Below, piece after piece: positions 18,215 through 25,245 of a stretch of 64,000 nt of DNA. Position 1 is the stretch's first letter, and each line of letters begins with the position of its first letter. A program made the translations under genes and the position numbers. Under the pieces are notes generated by a model. The model had not been told where the DNA came from and made no database searches. It saw nothing but the letters and a program-made list of their open reading frames with translations. The stretch is from NCBI RefSeq assembly GCF_004006395.2, contig NZ_CP029758.2, positions 3,410,001-3,474,000 on the forward strand, written 5' to 3'. This stretch comes from Clostridium sp. AWRP (GTDB taxonomy: Bacteria; Bacillota; Clostridia; Clostridiales; Clostridiaceae).

Positions 18215-18703
18215 TCATTCTCCAATTTCATCAATTAACCATGGTGAATTCTTATCTTTCCTAATAAGTGTACACCATTTTTGCTGAGTTCCACTTTCTT
18301 CAGCTGCAACTGCTCCTTTTTTATATTTCACATTATATTCGATTTTATATACTTTTACATTTTCTTTCTTGACACCATTAATACTTCCTCTACCATTAGA
18401 TATATAACCATCTTTAAAGGCAGGATTCGTTTCTTCTTTAACAGAAATAAGCTTAATATATTCGCGAACATCAAATCCCCATTCCACATTTGGCGCCTTC
18501 TGCCATTCAGTTATTGTTGTAAACAAAGCCTTTTTATTCTTCTCATTAAGATACTTAAAATAATTTTCCACTACTTGCTTAGGTTGCAATAACCTCTGTG
18601 AATCTGACGCTTGTTTTTGCGAACTAGTCTGTTGTGTTTTTGTTGTAGAGCAGCCAGTAAGTATAATAAACAAAGATAAGATTACCAATACTATCTTTTT
18701 CAT
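18215..18703 (-). CDS. Lipoprotein, possibly DUF4829-like
   Basis: 162 aa with a lipoprotein signal (KKIVLVILSLFIILTGCST; lipobox LTGC, cysteine 18) and a Gln/Ser-rich linker. A ~110-residue domain follows, beginning QPKQVVENYFKYLNEKNKKAL, the usual layout of DUF4829-type extracytoplasmic domains. It would be tethered to the outer membrane face. The function is unknown. Its promoter/leader is the second copy of the 86-bp repeat. Confidence 0.7.
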   Translation of the reverse strand: MKKIVLVILSLFIILTGCSTTKTQQTSSQKQASDSQRLLQPKQVVENYFKYLNEKNKKALFTTITEWQKAPNVEWGFDVREYIKLISVKEETNPAFKDGYISNGRGSINGVKKENVKVYKIEYNVKYKKGAVAAEESGTQQKWCTLIRKDKNSPWLIDEIGE

Positions 18704-18786
18704 TCTACACCCCCATAAAATCTTTCATATACCAATCCTATGAGTTAATATTATCATATTTTCTAAATATTTCATACTAAAAAGGT
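18701..18786 (-). repeat. 86-bp promoter/leader repeat, copy 2
   Basis: Matches 16684-16769 including the leader CACCCCCATAAAATCTT and the leftward extended -10 TATGATAATATT. It drives the lipoprotein gene at 18703. To its right, 18787-19137 shows no convincing gene. Confidence 0.7.
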
Positions 18787-19137
18787 TATAAGCTTTTTAA
18801 ATGTCATCTATATGTATTACAGCACTATGCGTAACAGCTATGGTGATTATAGGAACATATTTAAAAGATAAATTAGTACTTCTTTTAAATGTAGAACTCT
18901 GGATTCGAATTTTTCCAAAGATAAGTTTAGATATCTATCCATATCTGTTAATAACACTCAATTTAACACATTTTCTCCACTATAAAATATAATAGCCGCT
19001 GACATATATAACTTATGTGTTAATCCTTCTTATTTTTCAATAAACTTATATGAAAGTCTAAAGGCAATTTTAATTTTTTATAATATGTTACTCTTATCAT
19101 ACTAAAAGAAACTTTATAGACACTGAATCTCCTCAAA

Positions 19138-19274
19138 GCAAAATAGGTATCCTAAATGACGGATACCTATTTCACACTATAATAAAGGGGATCTAATCTA
19201 TATGCTTTTTGTGGTGGTTGCATTTAAATTTAATGTGCCTTGCAACCACAGACACAGATAGCTTTTTACTTTTT
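19138..19274 (-). ncRNA. Candidate small RNA, copy A' (paralogue of 15796-16036)
   Basis: The minus strand has TTGTAA (19304-19309), 17-bp spacer and TATAAT (19281-19286), then about 130 nt. This contains hairpin GTGGTTGCA/TGCAACCAC with loop AGGCACATTAAATTTAAA, an unpaired TTAGATCCCC and a terminator AATAGGTATCC/GGATACCTATT plus TTTT. The terminator and central stems differ from copy A by paired changes, while loops and the CCCC motif are kept, the signature of a selected RNA structure. It is shorter than copy A, which has an insert near its 5' end. Confidence 0.6.
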
Positions 19275-19370
19275 TATGATATTATAATTATACAAAATAT
19301 TTGTTACAATTTAATGTACTATAAATAAACTAATTGTCTATTTTTTTAATATTTTGTAAATAATATTAAG

Positions 19371-19401
19371 ATAAGCACCAGCTTTAGCCAGTGCTTATTT
19401 T
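19371..19401. terminator. Hairpin terminator of the recurring AAGCACC type (copy 3)
   Basis: ATAAGCAC and GTGCTTAT with loop CAGCTTTAGCCA, then TTT. It holds the same position relative to sRNA copy A' as the 16132 hairpin does to copy A. The stretch 19402-19552 holds nothing else that I can support. Confidence 0.7.
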
Positions 19402-19552
19402 CGTTTATTCAAGCAGTTATCATATAATCCCTACTGCTCACTAATGCTATTATATAGCACTTTATAAAAATTATAACAAGTATATCACAAGCTAAGCTTG
19501 TTACATTTTGTGTAATCATTTTATATTTTTACTATTATTTATTATAGTTTAC

Positions 19553-19581
19553 TTGACGTTCGCATAGTAGTTCTCTATAAT
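19553..19581 (+). promoter_or_regulatory. Near-consensus sigma-A promoter
   Basis: TTGACG (19553-19558), 17-bp spacer, TATAAT (19576-19581). It points at the small membrane peptide genes at 19605 and 19803 and is one of the best promoters in the window. Confidence 0.8.
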
Positions 19582-19604
19582 ATAATTGCAGGGAGGTGAT
19601 AAGG

Positions 19605-19724
19605 ATGAGTAAAAAGAAGAAGTCAGAATGGTCGGATAAAAAAGAAATAATCCAGTTGATCACAGCAATAACAAACTTGATTATAATCTTAATAAATCTT
19701 TTAATCATCCTGTGGAAGACATAA
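19605..19724 (+). CDS. 39-aa basic single-span membrane peptide
   Basis: GGGAGGTGATAAGG precedes the ATG. The sequence MSKKKKSEWSDKKEIIQLIT, then AITNLIIILINLLIILWKT, has a Lys-rich start and one long hydrophobic segment, like type I toxins or holin-like peptides. The stop codon TAA lies in the loop of a perfect hairpin, GTGGAAGAC-ATAA-GTCTTCCAC (19712-19733). It is the first gene of a rightward micro-operon with the 29-aa peptide at 19803 and the HTH protein at 19897. No family is recognised. The toxin idea is inference only. Confidence 0.55.
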   Translation: MSKKKKSEWSDKKEIIQLITAITNLIIILINLLIILWKT

Positions 19725-19802
19725 GTCTTCCACTCCCTTTAAAACTTCTTCTAAGTTAATAATATCATATAAAAAATTTAAACAAAAGGAGGTTTATTTA
19801 TC

Positions 19803-19892
19803 ATGAAAAACATTAATAAGTTAACTCTAGTAATAAGTATCATAAGTTTAATTATCAGTTGTATAACTCTAATAATATTGTTAAGTAGGTGA
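19803..19892 (+). CDS. 29-aa hydrophobic membrane peptide
   Basis: AAAGGAGGTTTATTTATC precedes the ATG. The peptide MKNINKLTLVISIISLIISC, then ITLIILLSR, is a single membrane span with a short basic start. Its TGA is 4 nt before the ATG of the HTH gene at 19897, and the bases just before that ATG include GTAGGTGATTTA. The two are therefore probably translationally coupled. The function is unknown. Confidence 0.5.
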   Translation: MKNINKLTLVISIISLIISCITLIILLSR

Positions 19893-19896
19893 TTTA

Positions 19897-20100
19897 ATGT
19901 ATCAATTTAATTCTAAAAATGAACTATTTAAATTTCTCTCTGGTAACATAATAAATACCAACGAAGCAAAGCAGATTTTAGGTTGCACAAGACAAAATAT
20001 TGATGATCTAGTAAAACGTGGTAAGTTAGTTCCTATTAAAGTTTTTCCACGTGATAGATTATTCCTTAAAGAAGATGTATTAAACAGGGTGGATAAATAA
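19897..20100 (+). CDS. Small HTH (excisionase/MerR-like) DNA-binding protein
   Basis: 67 aa. Residues ~20-60 (NTNEAKQILGCTRQNIDDLV, then KRGKLVPIK and RLFLKEDVL) form the winged helix-turn-helix typical of excisionases and helix_turn_helix_17 proteins. It may regulate the two membrane peptides with which it shares an operon, or be a recombination factor left from a mobile element. Its TAA lies in the loop of a second perfect hairpin, GGGTGGAT-AAATAA-ATCCACCC (20087-20108). Confidence 0.75.
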   Translation: MYQFNSKNELFKFLSGNIINTNEAKQILGCTRQNIDDLVKRGKLVPIKVFPRDRLFLKEDVLNRVDK

Positions 20101-20108
20101 ATCCACCC
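20087..20108 (+). terminator. Hairpin overlapping the stop codon of the HTH gene
   Basis: GGGTGGAT and ATCCACCC form a perfect 8-bp stem whose 6-nt loop AAATAA contains the stop codon. It is followed by TTAACTTTT, a weak U-tract. It repeats the design of 19712-19733 in the same operon. Confidence 0.6.
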
Positions 20109-20270
20109 TTAACTTTTATATAAATAAGTTCTACAAATGCCACCATGGATGCAATTTATTTGTATTGTGAACTAAAAACACCATAACATTCATTGTTGAA
20201 TATTATGGCATTTATATCTATTATTCGTTTTTTATTGTTGATTCATTAAAATAAGAATAATTAGCCACAA

Positions 20271-20903
20271 TTAAAGTAATTTATCAATATTTCCTGATTG
20301 AATGTGTTTAATATTTGCTTGGATTTTTTCATATGACCAATCCCACCATTTAATTTTCAATAATTTAAAAATTATATCATCACTAAACCTTTTCTTTATA
20401 AATTTTGCAGGTATGCCTCCAACAATAGTATAAGGTGGAACATCATTAGTAACTATTGCTCTGGTTCCAATAATTGCACCATCACCAATTTTTACACCTG
20501 ACATAATTATAGCGTCATAGCCTATCCATACATCATTTCCAATTACAATATCTCCCTTATTATCCCAAGCATCTGTTATATGTCTGACGTCTAAATCCCA
20601 TTCCTCATAAAATATTGGAAATGTATAAGTAGATAGTGATTTCATTGTGTGATTTCCACTTGTCATGAGAAACTTTGTTTTACATGCAATTGAACAAAAC
20701 TTCCCTATTATTAATTTATCATTGTTTACAGGATACTGATATAATACATTATTTTTTTCAAAATTCCTTGGATCATTATAATAATCATTATATATTGTAT
20801 AATCTCCAACTTTTATATTATCTCTTGTAATTACATTTTTAAGATATATTGTTTGGTAATCGTTACTTCTTGGATATACTTTATCTGTATTTGGAATAGT
20901 CAT
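20271..20903 (-). CDS. CatB/Vat-type hexapeptide O-acetyltransferase
   Basis: 210 aa. A left-handed beta-helix appears as hexapeptide repeats (IVIGNDVWIGYDAIIMSGVK, then IGDGAIIGTRAIVTNDVPPY, then TIVGGIPAKFIKKRF). The active histidine lies in SGNHTMKSLSTYTFP. This matches the xenobiotic acetyltransferase group that includes streptogramin (Vat) and chloramphenicol (CatB) enzymes, acting with acetyl-CoA in the cytoplasm. AAAGGAGAGAG precedes the ATG. Whether it confers resistance cannot be told from sequence; distant members have other substrates. The 237-bp gap to its right shows nothing. Confidence 0.88.
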   Translation of the reverse strand: MTIPNTDKVYPRSNDYQTIYLKNVITRDNIKVGDYTIYNDYYNDPRNFEKNNVLYQYPVNNDKLIIGKFCSIACKTKFLMTSGNHTMKSLSTYTFPIFYEEWDLDVRHITDAWDNKGDIVIGNDVWIGYDAIIMSGVKIGDGAIIGTRAIVTNDVPPYTIVGGIPAKFIKKRFSDDIIFKLLKIKWWDWSYEKIQANIKHIQSGNIDKLL

Positions 20904-21140
20904 GTTTAACTCTCTCCTTTGTATTATGCTAATTTTCTGACTATCCCATTATTACAATACATTTCTTCATAGAATCACTCCTCGTATAATTATAGCATTT
21001 CTTCATATTGGGAACATAGTACTTTTGTAAAATGTGATTATTATTTTTATATTTTATCACCACAGTATTCAATTTTCAAAAAACATCAGTATATTCAAAT
21101 TTGTAAATTAATTCACCTAAAAAGAAGATTGTATCCTAAA

Positions 21141-21587
21141 CTAAAACTCTTTATATAAGTATTTTATATCTGGAATAACAGTCCACCCAATAGAATTCCA
21201 AAATTCTTCTGAACCAGGATTATTAATGTTAATAAATAGAAATCCTGTAGTAATGCCAACTTTTTTTAGTTCTGCTAAGGAACGTTGTTCCATCCTTCTT
21301 CCAATACCTTTATTTCTATATTCATTATAAACTGCTGTATGATAAATGGATCCTCTTCTACCATCATGTCCACATATTAAAGCACCAACTATTTTCTCAT
21401 CTTTCGTACATGCTACAGAACTTAATTTAGGATTTCTATTTAAGTATTTTATTAGAATTTCTTTAGTATCAAAGTTTGTTGAAAACCCTGCATTAAAAGA
21501 TATTCTCCATAATTTAAGTGCTTCTTCTAAATCACACTTTTTCATTTCACGAATTACTATTTCATCATTTATCTTAATCACCCCCAT
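21141..21587 (-). CDS. GNAT-family N-acetyltransferase
   Basis: 148 aa with the GNAT acetyl-CoA motif near residues 80-105 (YHTAVYNEYRNKGIGRRMEQ; core R-x-x-G-x-G/R) and a C-terminal beta-hairpin ending FLFININNPGSEEFWNSIGW. The substrate is unknown. The start is tentative: ATG at 21587 is followed by GGGGGTGATTAAG, which would be a better site for a start a few codons inside. Confidence 0.82.
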   Translation of the reverse strand: MGVIKINDEIVIREMKKCDLEEALKLWRISFNAGFSTNFDTKEILIKYLNRNPKLSSVACTKDEKIVGALICGHDGRRGSIYHTAVYNEYRNKGIGRRMEQRSLAELKKVGITTGFLFININNPGSEEFWNSIGWTVIPDIKYLYKEF

Positions 21588-21662
21588 TTTCTTTTAGATT
21601 CTTACAGTTGTTTATGACATCTTTATTTACTATTCTGTATTAATTATCTTACCACTAATATT

Positions 21663-22029
21663 GAGTTTATTATATATGAGGACGAAAGTTTTAGTGGTGG
21701 AAATATAGACAGGCCTAAATTTCAACAAATGGCAAAAGACGCAAAGAAGGAGGTATTTAAATGGCAACAAAAGCAAATTGCATTAAAATGTTTAATTTTA
21801 ACGGCACTAACTACAGGTTAAGGCAAAGAGAGTAAAAGTAATAGAATCTGATATCATAAGACAAACTAAAACTTTAATACAAATCCCTAAGACAAAATCC
21901 AATAATAGAATTGTACCTATTCCATCTAAACTAATACCGGTTTTAATAGAAACAACAGCTGATATTTATACTCATGTAATGCCAAAGCAAAAAATCAGTG
22001 CTGCAGAAAAGTTAAATGACATTATATAA
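21663..22029 (+). pseudogene. Chimeric remnant: serine recombinase N-part joined to tyrosine integrase pieces
   Basis: In one frame, EFIIYEDESFSGGNIDRPKF and QQMAKDAKK are the catalytic-domain end of a large serine recombinase. They run without a break into EVFKWQQKQIALKCLILTAL plus TTG, a tyrosine-integrase segment, and stop at 21824. A second frame continues the integrase (VKVIESDIIRQTKTLIQIPK, then IETTADIYTHVMPKQKISAA) to a stop at 22027-22029, with the catalytic core deleted. Neither half can work. It records illegitimate recombination between two mobile elements. Confidence 0.75.
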
Positions 22030-22077
22030 ATAAATTGAAATATTACTAATTCTATAAAAATAATCATTCAAAAAATT

Positions 22078-22110
22078 AAAAATGCACCCATTCGACTAAG
22101 TGCATTTTTA
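22078..22110. terminator. Hairpin shared with 26742
   Basis: AAATGCAC and GTGCATTT arms flank a 13-nt loop, with A- and T-runs on either side, so it may work in both directions. The same block, with the preceding AATCATTCAAAAAATTAAA, recurs after the small gene at 26545. Confidence 0.65.
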
Positions 22111-22375
22111 GTTTAAACTAACAACATCCTCTATATCAGCAATATCCTTAATTATAATTATATCAAAAACAGGAGCCAATATAGTAGCTCTCTTAACCTC
22201 CGAATTTATATTTCCACAAATAGTCTCCCTAAAATGCTCCAACTCTTCCTGAGACACTCCTTGTACTATATATTTTAATTTTTTCCATTGAATTATTAAA
22301 TTGGTATAAATTAATTATATCCTCATACGATATATTAAATAAGCAATAATCAACCCATCTAATATTTCAAAATTA
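22108..22375 (-). pseudogene. Frameshifted hypothetical gene remnant
   Basis: Leftward reading gives RWVDYCLFNISYEDIINLYQ, then FNNSMEK. After a shift in the A-run near 22290 comes KLKYIVQGVSQEELEHFRET, then ICGNINSEVKRATILAPVFD to a stop at 22108. The composition is protein-like and the two halves abut, which suggests one gene broken by a 1-nt indel. No family is recognised and no start is certain. Confidence 0.35.
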
Positions 22376-22399
22376 CTAAAATAATTAGGAGATGTCCAC

Positions 22400-22966
22400 T
22401 TGATAAATTTAAATAATATCAGTATAAATAAATATAATTTTAATGATAAAATTAGTAAGAAAAACAACTCTAACTCACAAGACTCAGAAGTTTATGATTT
22501 TAAACCTACATCTACTGGTGATAAACATATACTTGACCAAATAAACAGTGAGACAGACCCCATAGAAAAGCAAGAAGATTTAGTTTTGTACGCACACTTA
22601 AAAAAAGCTGGCGTAAATTTTAAAAGTTCTTCTTCATGGAAACAAGAAAAAAGTTATATAGGAAGCTTCCCTCCAACATCAGCTCCTGGATGTGTAAGAC
22701 AAGCATTTAGAAAAGCTCTTTTAGATGTACCGGAAAATGAAAGAGCCCATATTGCTTTAAGTTTATCATGTGAGTATGATATGTATAGCTCACAAAATAA
22801 AACAGGAAATTCTAATAGCGTTTCTTTTTATAATGACTTTATTAAATATATGTCACAATGCAATAATTCTAATAGAGGTTTATTAGGAGAAGATGTATAC
22901 AAATATACAAAAAAATCACTAAATGATTTTTCACTAAACTTACAAAAATCAACTACAAGTAGATAG
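22400..22966 (+). CDS. Asn/Ser-rich hypothetical protein, 188 aa
   Basis: Begins with TTG at 22400 after GGAGATGTCCAC. The first ~35 residues are Asn/Lys/Ser-rich and disordered (MINLNNISINKYNFNDKISK). A folded region follows with APGCVRQAFRKALLDVPENE and RAHIALSLSCEYDMY. It resembles in plan, and perhaps distantly in sequence, the protein at 29638 (NVVNSLSKEDRLDAGIAM). There is no signal peptide or membrane segment. The function is unknown. It ends in a clear terminator at 22978. Confidence 0.6.
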   Translation: MINLNNISINKYNFNDKISKKNNSNSQDSEVYDFKPTSTGDKHILDQINSETDPIEKQEDLVLYAHLKKAGVNFKSSSSWKQEKSYIGSFPPTSAPGCVRQAFRKALLDVPENERAHIALSLSCEYDMYSSQNKTGNSNSVSFYNDFIKYMSQCNNSNRGLLGEDVYKYTKKSLNDFSLNLQKSTTSR

Positions 22967-22977
22967 TAAAAGTAAGA

Positions 22978-23014
22978 AATGAGTCTAATCAAAACTAGGC
23001 TCATTTTCCTTTTA
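22978..23014 (+). terminator. Intrinsic terminator after the 22400 gene
   Basis: AATGAGTCTA and TAGGCTCATT arms with loop ATCAAAAC, followed by TTCCTTTT. There is one mismatch in the stem. Confidence 0.75.
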
Positions 23015-23187
23015 ATTAACATAATTAAATATTACTTTAAAATATTCATAATTTATTTCATGATTTTATTATGATAATATATATCTATTTCACTAAAATG
23101 CTATCATAAAAATAGTAAAAGTATAGCATAAATTTAAATTATATAGTGTATTTTTTGTCCAGTTTATAATATAATAATAAATATGTA

Positions 23188-23293
23188 AGGTTGAGTGGAT
23201 TACAGGAAGCTGTATACATTCACAAAACTATGTCATGCATGAAAAAACTTATATGAGCAAGTAGCTTTTAGCCGAAGTTACTTGCTATTTTCT
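23188..23293 (+). ncRNA. Candidate antisense RNA opposite the small membrane gene's 3' end
   Basis: A rightward promoter-like region (TTGTCC near 23155, AT-rich -10 near 23178) leads to about 105 nt with no ORF. It ends in the strong terminator AGCAAGTAGCTT/GAAGTTACTTGCT (23255-23286) followed by ATTTTCTTTTTT. The last ~15 nt are antisense to the end of the 64-aa membrane peptide gene transcribed from the other side. This convergent, tail-overlapping layout is that of type I toxin-antitoxin pairs such as txpA/RatA. The call is inference from layout. Confidence 0.4.
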
Positions 23294-23472
23294 TTTTTAG
23301 GTTTATCTACATCGACCCTAACATCATTTAAAACTTTATCTTTTGAAACACTTGTCTTGCTTTCAAAAAACATTTTAATTTTATCTTGCTTATAACAAAA
23401 TACTGATAAAATGCATAGACTTGATACTTCAGTTATGGAAAGCACTATAATGCACAAAAAGAAAAAGCTCAT
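23278..23472 (-). CDS. 64-aa membrane peptide, candidate type I toxin
   Basis: GGGAGGAGGTAAT precedes two overlapping starts (ATGAATG). The second opens the 64-aa frame MSFFFLCIIVLSITEVSSLC, then ILSVFCYKQDKIKMFFESKT, with a charged tail ending KKENSK. The first start gives only 15 residues. One N-terminal membrane span plus a lysine-rich tail resembles TxpA/BsrG-type toxins. The mRNA has a ~100-nt leader and shares GAGTGGATTRCAGG with the convergent RNA (23193-23206 and the reverse of 23509-23522). Confidence 0.5.
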   Translation of the reverse strand: MSFFFLCIIVLSITEVSSLCILSVFCYKQDKIKMFFESKTSVSKDKVLNDVRVDVDKPKKENSK

Positions 23473-23795
23473 TCATATTACCTCCTCCCATTGTGTCAAC
23501 CCATTATACCTGCAATCCACTCATATAGCATTTCCGGGAGAAGGTAAGTTACATAACATGATTTGCTGCTATTAAATACATTATATCACAGCACACCATA
23601 ATTATGGGAAAATTAAAAAATAATAATTTGTAAATTTGATGAATTTTTAAAAATAATTAAATTATATCGAAAAAGATATGCTTAACTGAGGATTGATCTA
23701 AGTTCTATATATAATTATATGATATTACCTATTGAATAAATTCCTATTTAATGCTATCATTTTATTTATAAATCCATATCTTGACAAATAATAAT

Positions 23796-23828
23796 AAAAC
23801 CTGTGCCCTAATTTAGAGTACAGGTTTT
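23796..23828 (-). terminator. Terminator of the spore protein gene
   Basis: AAAACCTGT and ACAGGTTTT arms around a 15-nt loop. Read leftward, it follows the SASP stop by about 20 bp and ends in TTTT. The stretch 23473-23795 otherwise holds only the leader/promoter of the membrane peptide gene. Confidence 0.7.
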
Positions 23829-23848
23829 ACTATATATTTACTTTATAT

Positions 23849-24043
23849 TTATTTTAAATTTTGCTCATATGCTTGAATCATTTTCTTAACCATGTTTCCA
23901 CCTATAGATCCAGCTTCTCTAGAAGTTAGATCTCCATTATATCCATTTTTTAAGTTTACTCCAACTTCTTTAGCTGATTCCATTTTAAATTGATTTAATG
24001 CTGCTTTAGATTGTGGAACTACTGGTTTGTTACTATATGACAT
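23849..24043 (-). CDS. Alpha/beta-type small acid-soluble spore protein
   Basis: 64 aa from ATG at 24043, with AAAGGAG 8 nt upstream; an in-frame GTG three codons earlier overlaps this site. It contains the SASP signatures ALNQFKMESAKEVGV and LTSREAGSIGGNMVKKMI. The glutamate in the FKxExAxE-like segment corresponds to the GPR protease cleavage region. These proteins coat spore DNA and protect it from UV and heat. They are made in the forespore under sigma-G, and the monocistronic setting fits. Presence of this gene marks the host as a spore-former. Confidence 0.95.
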   Translation of the reverse strand: MSYSNKPVVPQSKAALNQFKMESAKEVGVNLKNGYNGDLTSREAGSIGGNMVKKMIQAYEQNLK

Positions 24044-24284
24044 AGTACTCACTCCTTTTTTATAGTAAACTTTACTGGTTATATTTAAAGTTTATGCATT
24101 ACTATAAAAATTACTCTAGGTAATTTGATAAACATTTAGTAATATTTATACATATATCTTACAAATTTATAATTTTTACGGATTTTGAAATTTTAGCATA
24201 TATGTGTTATTATTTAACAATAAATAAATTTGAATTTCGTTGTGATTTATTTACAGATTCAATAAAATGGAAAGGACAAGTTAA

Positions 24285-25046
24285 ATGGACAATTGGTTTA
24301 CAATAGATCATATTGATAAGGATACACATATCATCAGCGAATACCGACATTGGGAGGAAACGCATGCCTATCTTTTAAATGGTACTGAAAGGAGCCTATT
24401 GATTGATACTGGCCTTGGCATTTGCAATATTTATGATGAAGTTATAAAGCTGACTGACAAGCCAGTAACTGCTGTGGCAACTCATATTCATTGGGATCAT
24501 GTTGGCGGGCATAAGTTTTTTCCTGACTTTTATGCCCATAAGGATGAATTAAACTGGCTGAATGGAGAATTTCCTCTGACTTTAGAGCAAATAAAGGACA
24601 TGGTAGTAGATCGTTGCGATTTGCCAGAAGGTTATAATGTGGACAATTACAAATTCTTTCAGGGTACGCCTACAATGGTTCTAAAAGATAATGATATCAT
24701 TGATATAGGAGGACGTTCTATTCAAGTGTTGCATACGCCTGGCCATTCACCGGGACACATGTGTTTTTTTGAAAAGGAACGTGGTTATCTTTTCACAGGT
24801 GATTTAGTTTATAAAGATACTTTATTTGCTTATTATCCTTCTACTGACCCAAAAGCCTATTTGAAATCAATTGAGAGGGTTGCAACACTTCCAGTAAAAA
24901 AGGTTTTTCCAGCGCATCATAGTTTGGATATACATCCAGAAATACTCATTAGAATGCGTGATGCTTTTAGACAGCTGGAATCGGAAGGTAAATTGCATCA
25001 TGGCAGTGGTACTTTTAAATACAAAGATTTTGCTATCTGGATATAA
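24285..25046 (+). CDS. Metallo-beta-lactamase-fold hydrolase
   Basis: 253 aa, AAAGGACAAGTTAA before the ATG. The zinc motif THIHWDH lies at residues 66-72. Further ligands are in HTPGHSPGH, FTGDLVY and PAHH. The length and motif order match glyoxalase-II/YcbL-like hydrolases rather than antibiotic-cleaving lactamases, since N-terminal features of the latter are missing. The likely role is hydrolysis of a thioester or lactone in the cytoplasm. It is a stand-alone gene. Codon use looks less AT-biased than its neighbours, which may mean separate acquisition. Confidence 0.88.
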   Translation: MDNWFTIDHIDKDTHIISEYRHWEETHAYLLNGTERSLLIDTGLGICNIYDEVIKLTDKPVTAVATHIHWDHVGGHKFFPDFYAHKDELNWLNGEFPLTLEQIKDMVVDRCDLPEGYNVDNYKFFQGTPTMVLKDNDIIDIGGRSIQVLHTPGHSPGHMCFFEKERGYLFTGDLVYKDTLFAYYPSTDPKAYLKSIERVATLPVKKVFPAHHSLDIHPEILIRMRDAFRQLESEGKLHHGSGTFKYKDFAIWI

Positions 25047-25245
25047 TTACAAATTTTAATCTATAGTTTAATAATACAAGCTTATTAAAAAATGAATAAC
25101 ATTTTTTAATATCACATTATTTTCATTTTATTTCAGAGGAAGTTTAAAAACGAATAGTAGGGAAGTATTTTGAGCAAAGCAAATAAACTATTAAAATAAT
25201 TAATAGTTAAAATTTTACATAAGCTTATCAGTCTAGTTATAATAT

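Noticed and set aside
18801..18992. 63-aa rightward frame with hydrophobic N-terminus
   Set aside because: It has no ribosome site and no recognisable family, and it lies in AT-rich DNA right after a promoter repeat transcribed the other way.
23150..23600. Direct-repeat-based par/Fst-type locus
   Set aside because: In par the shared repeats make the two RNAs complementary at their 5' ends. Here the shared 14-mer is in the same sense in both RNAs, so only the 3' overlap can pair.
24285..25046. Beta-lactam resistance enzyme
   Set aside because: It has the metallo-beta-lactamase fold but the motif spacing and lack of a signal peptide fit glyoxalase-II/YcbL-like hydrolases.
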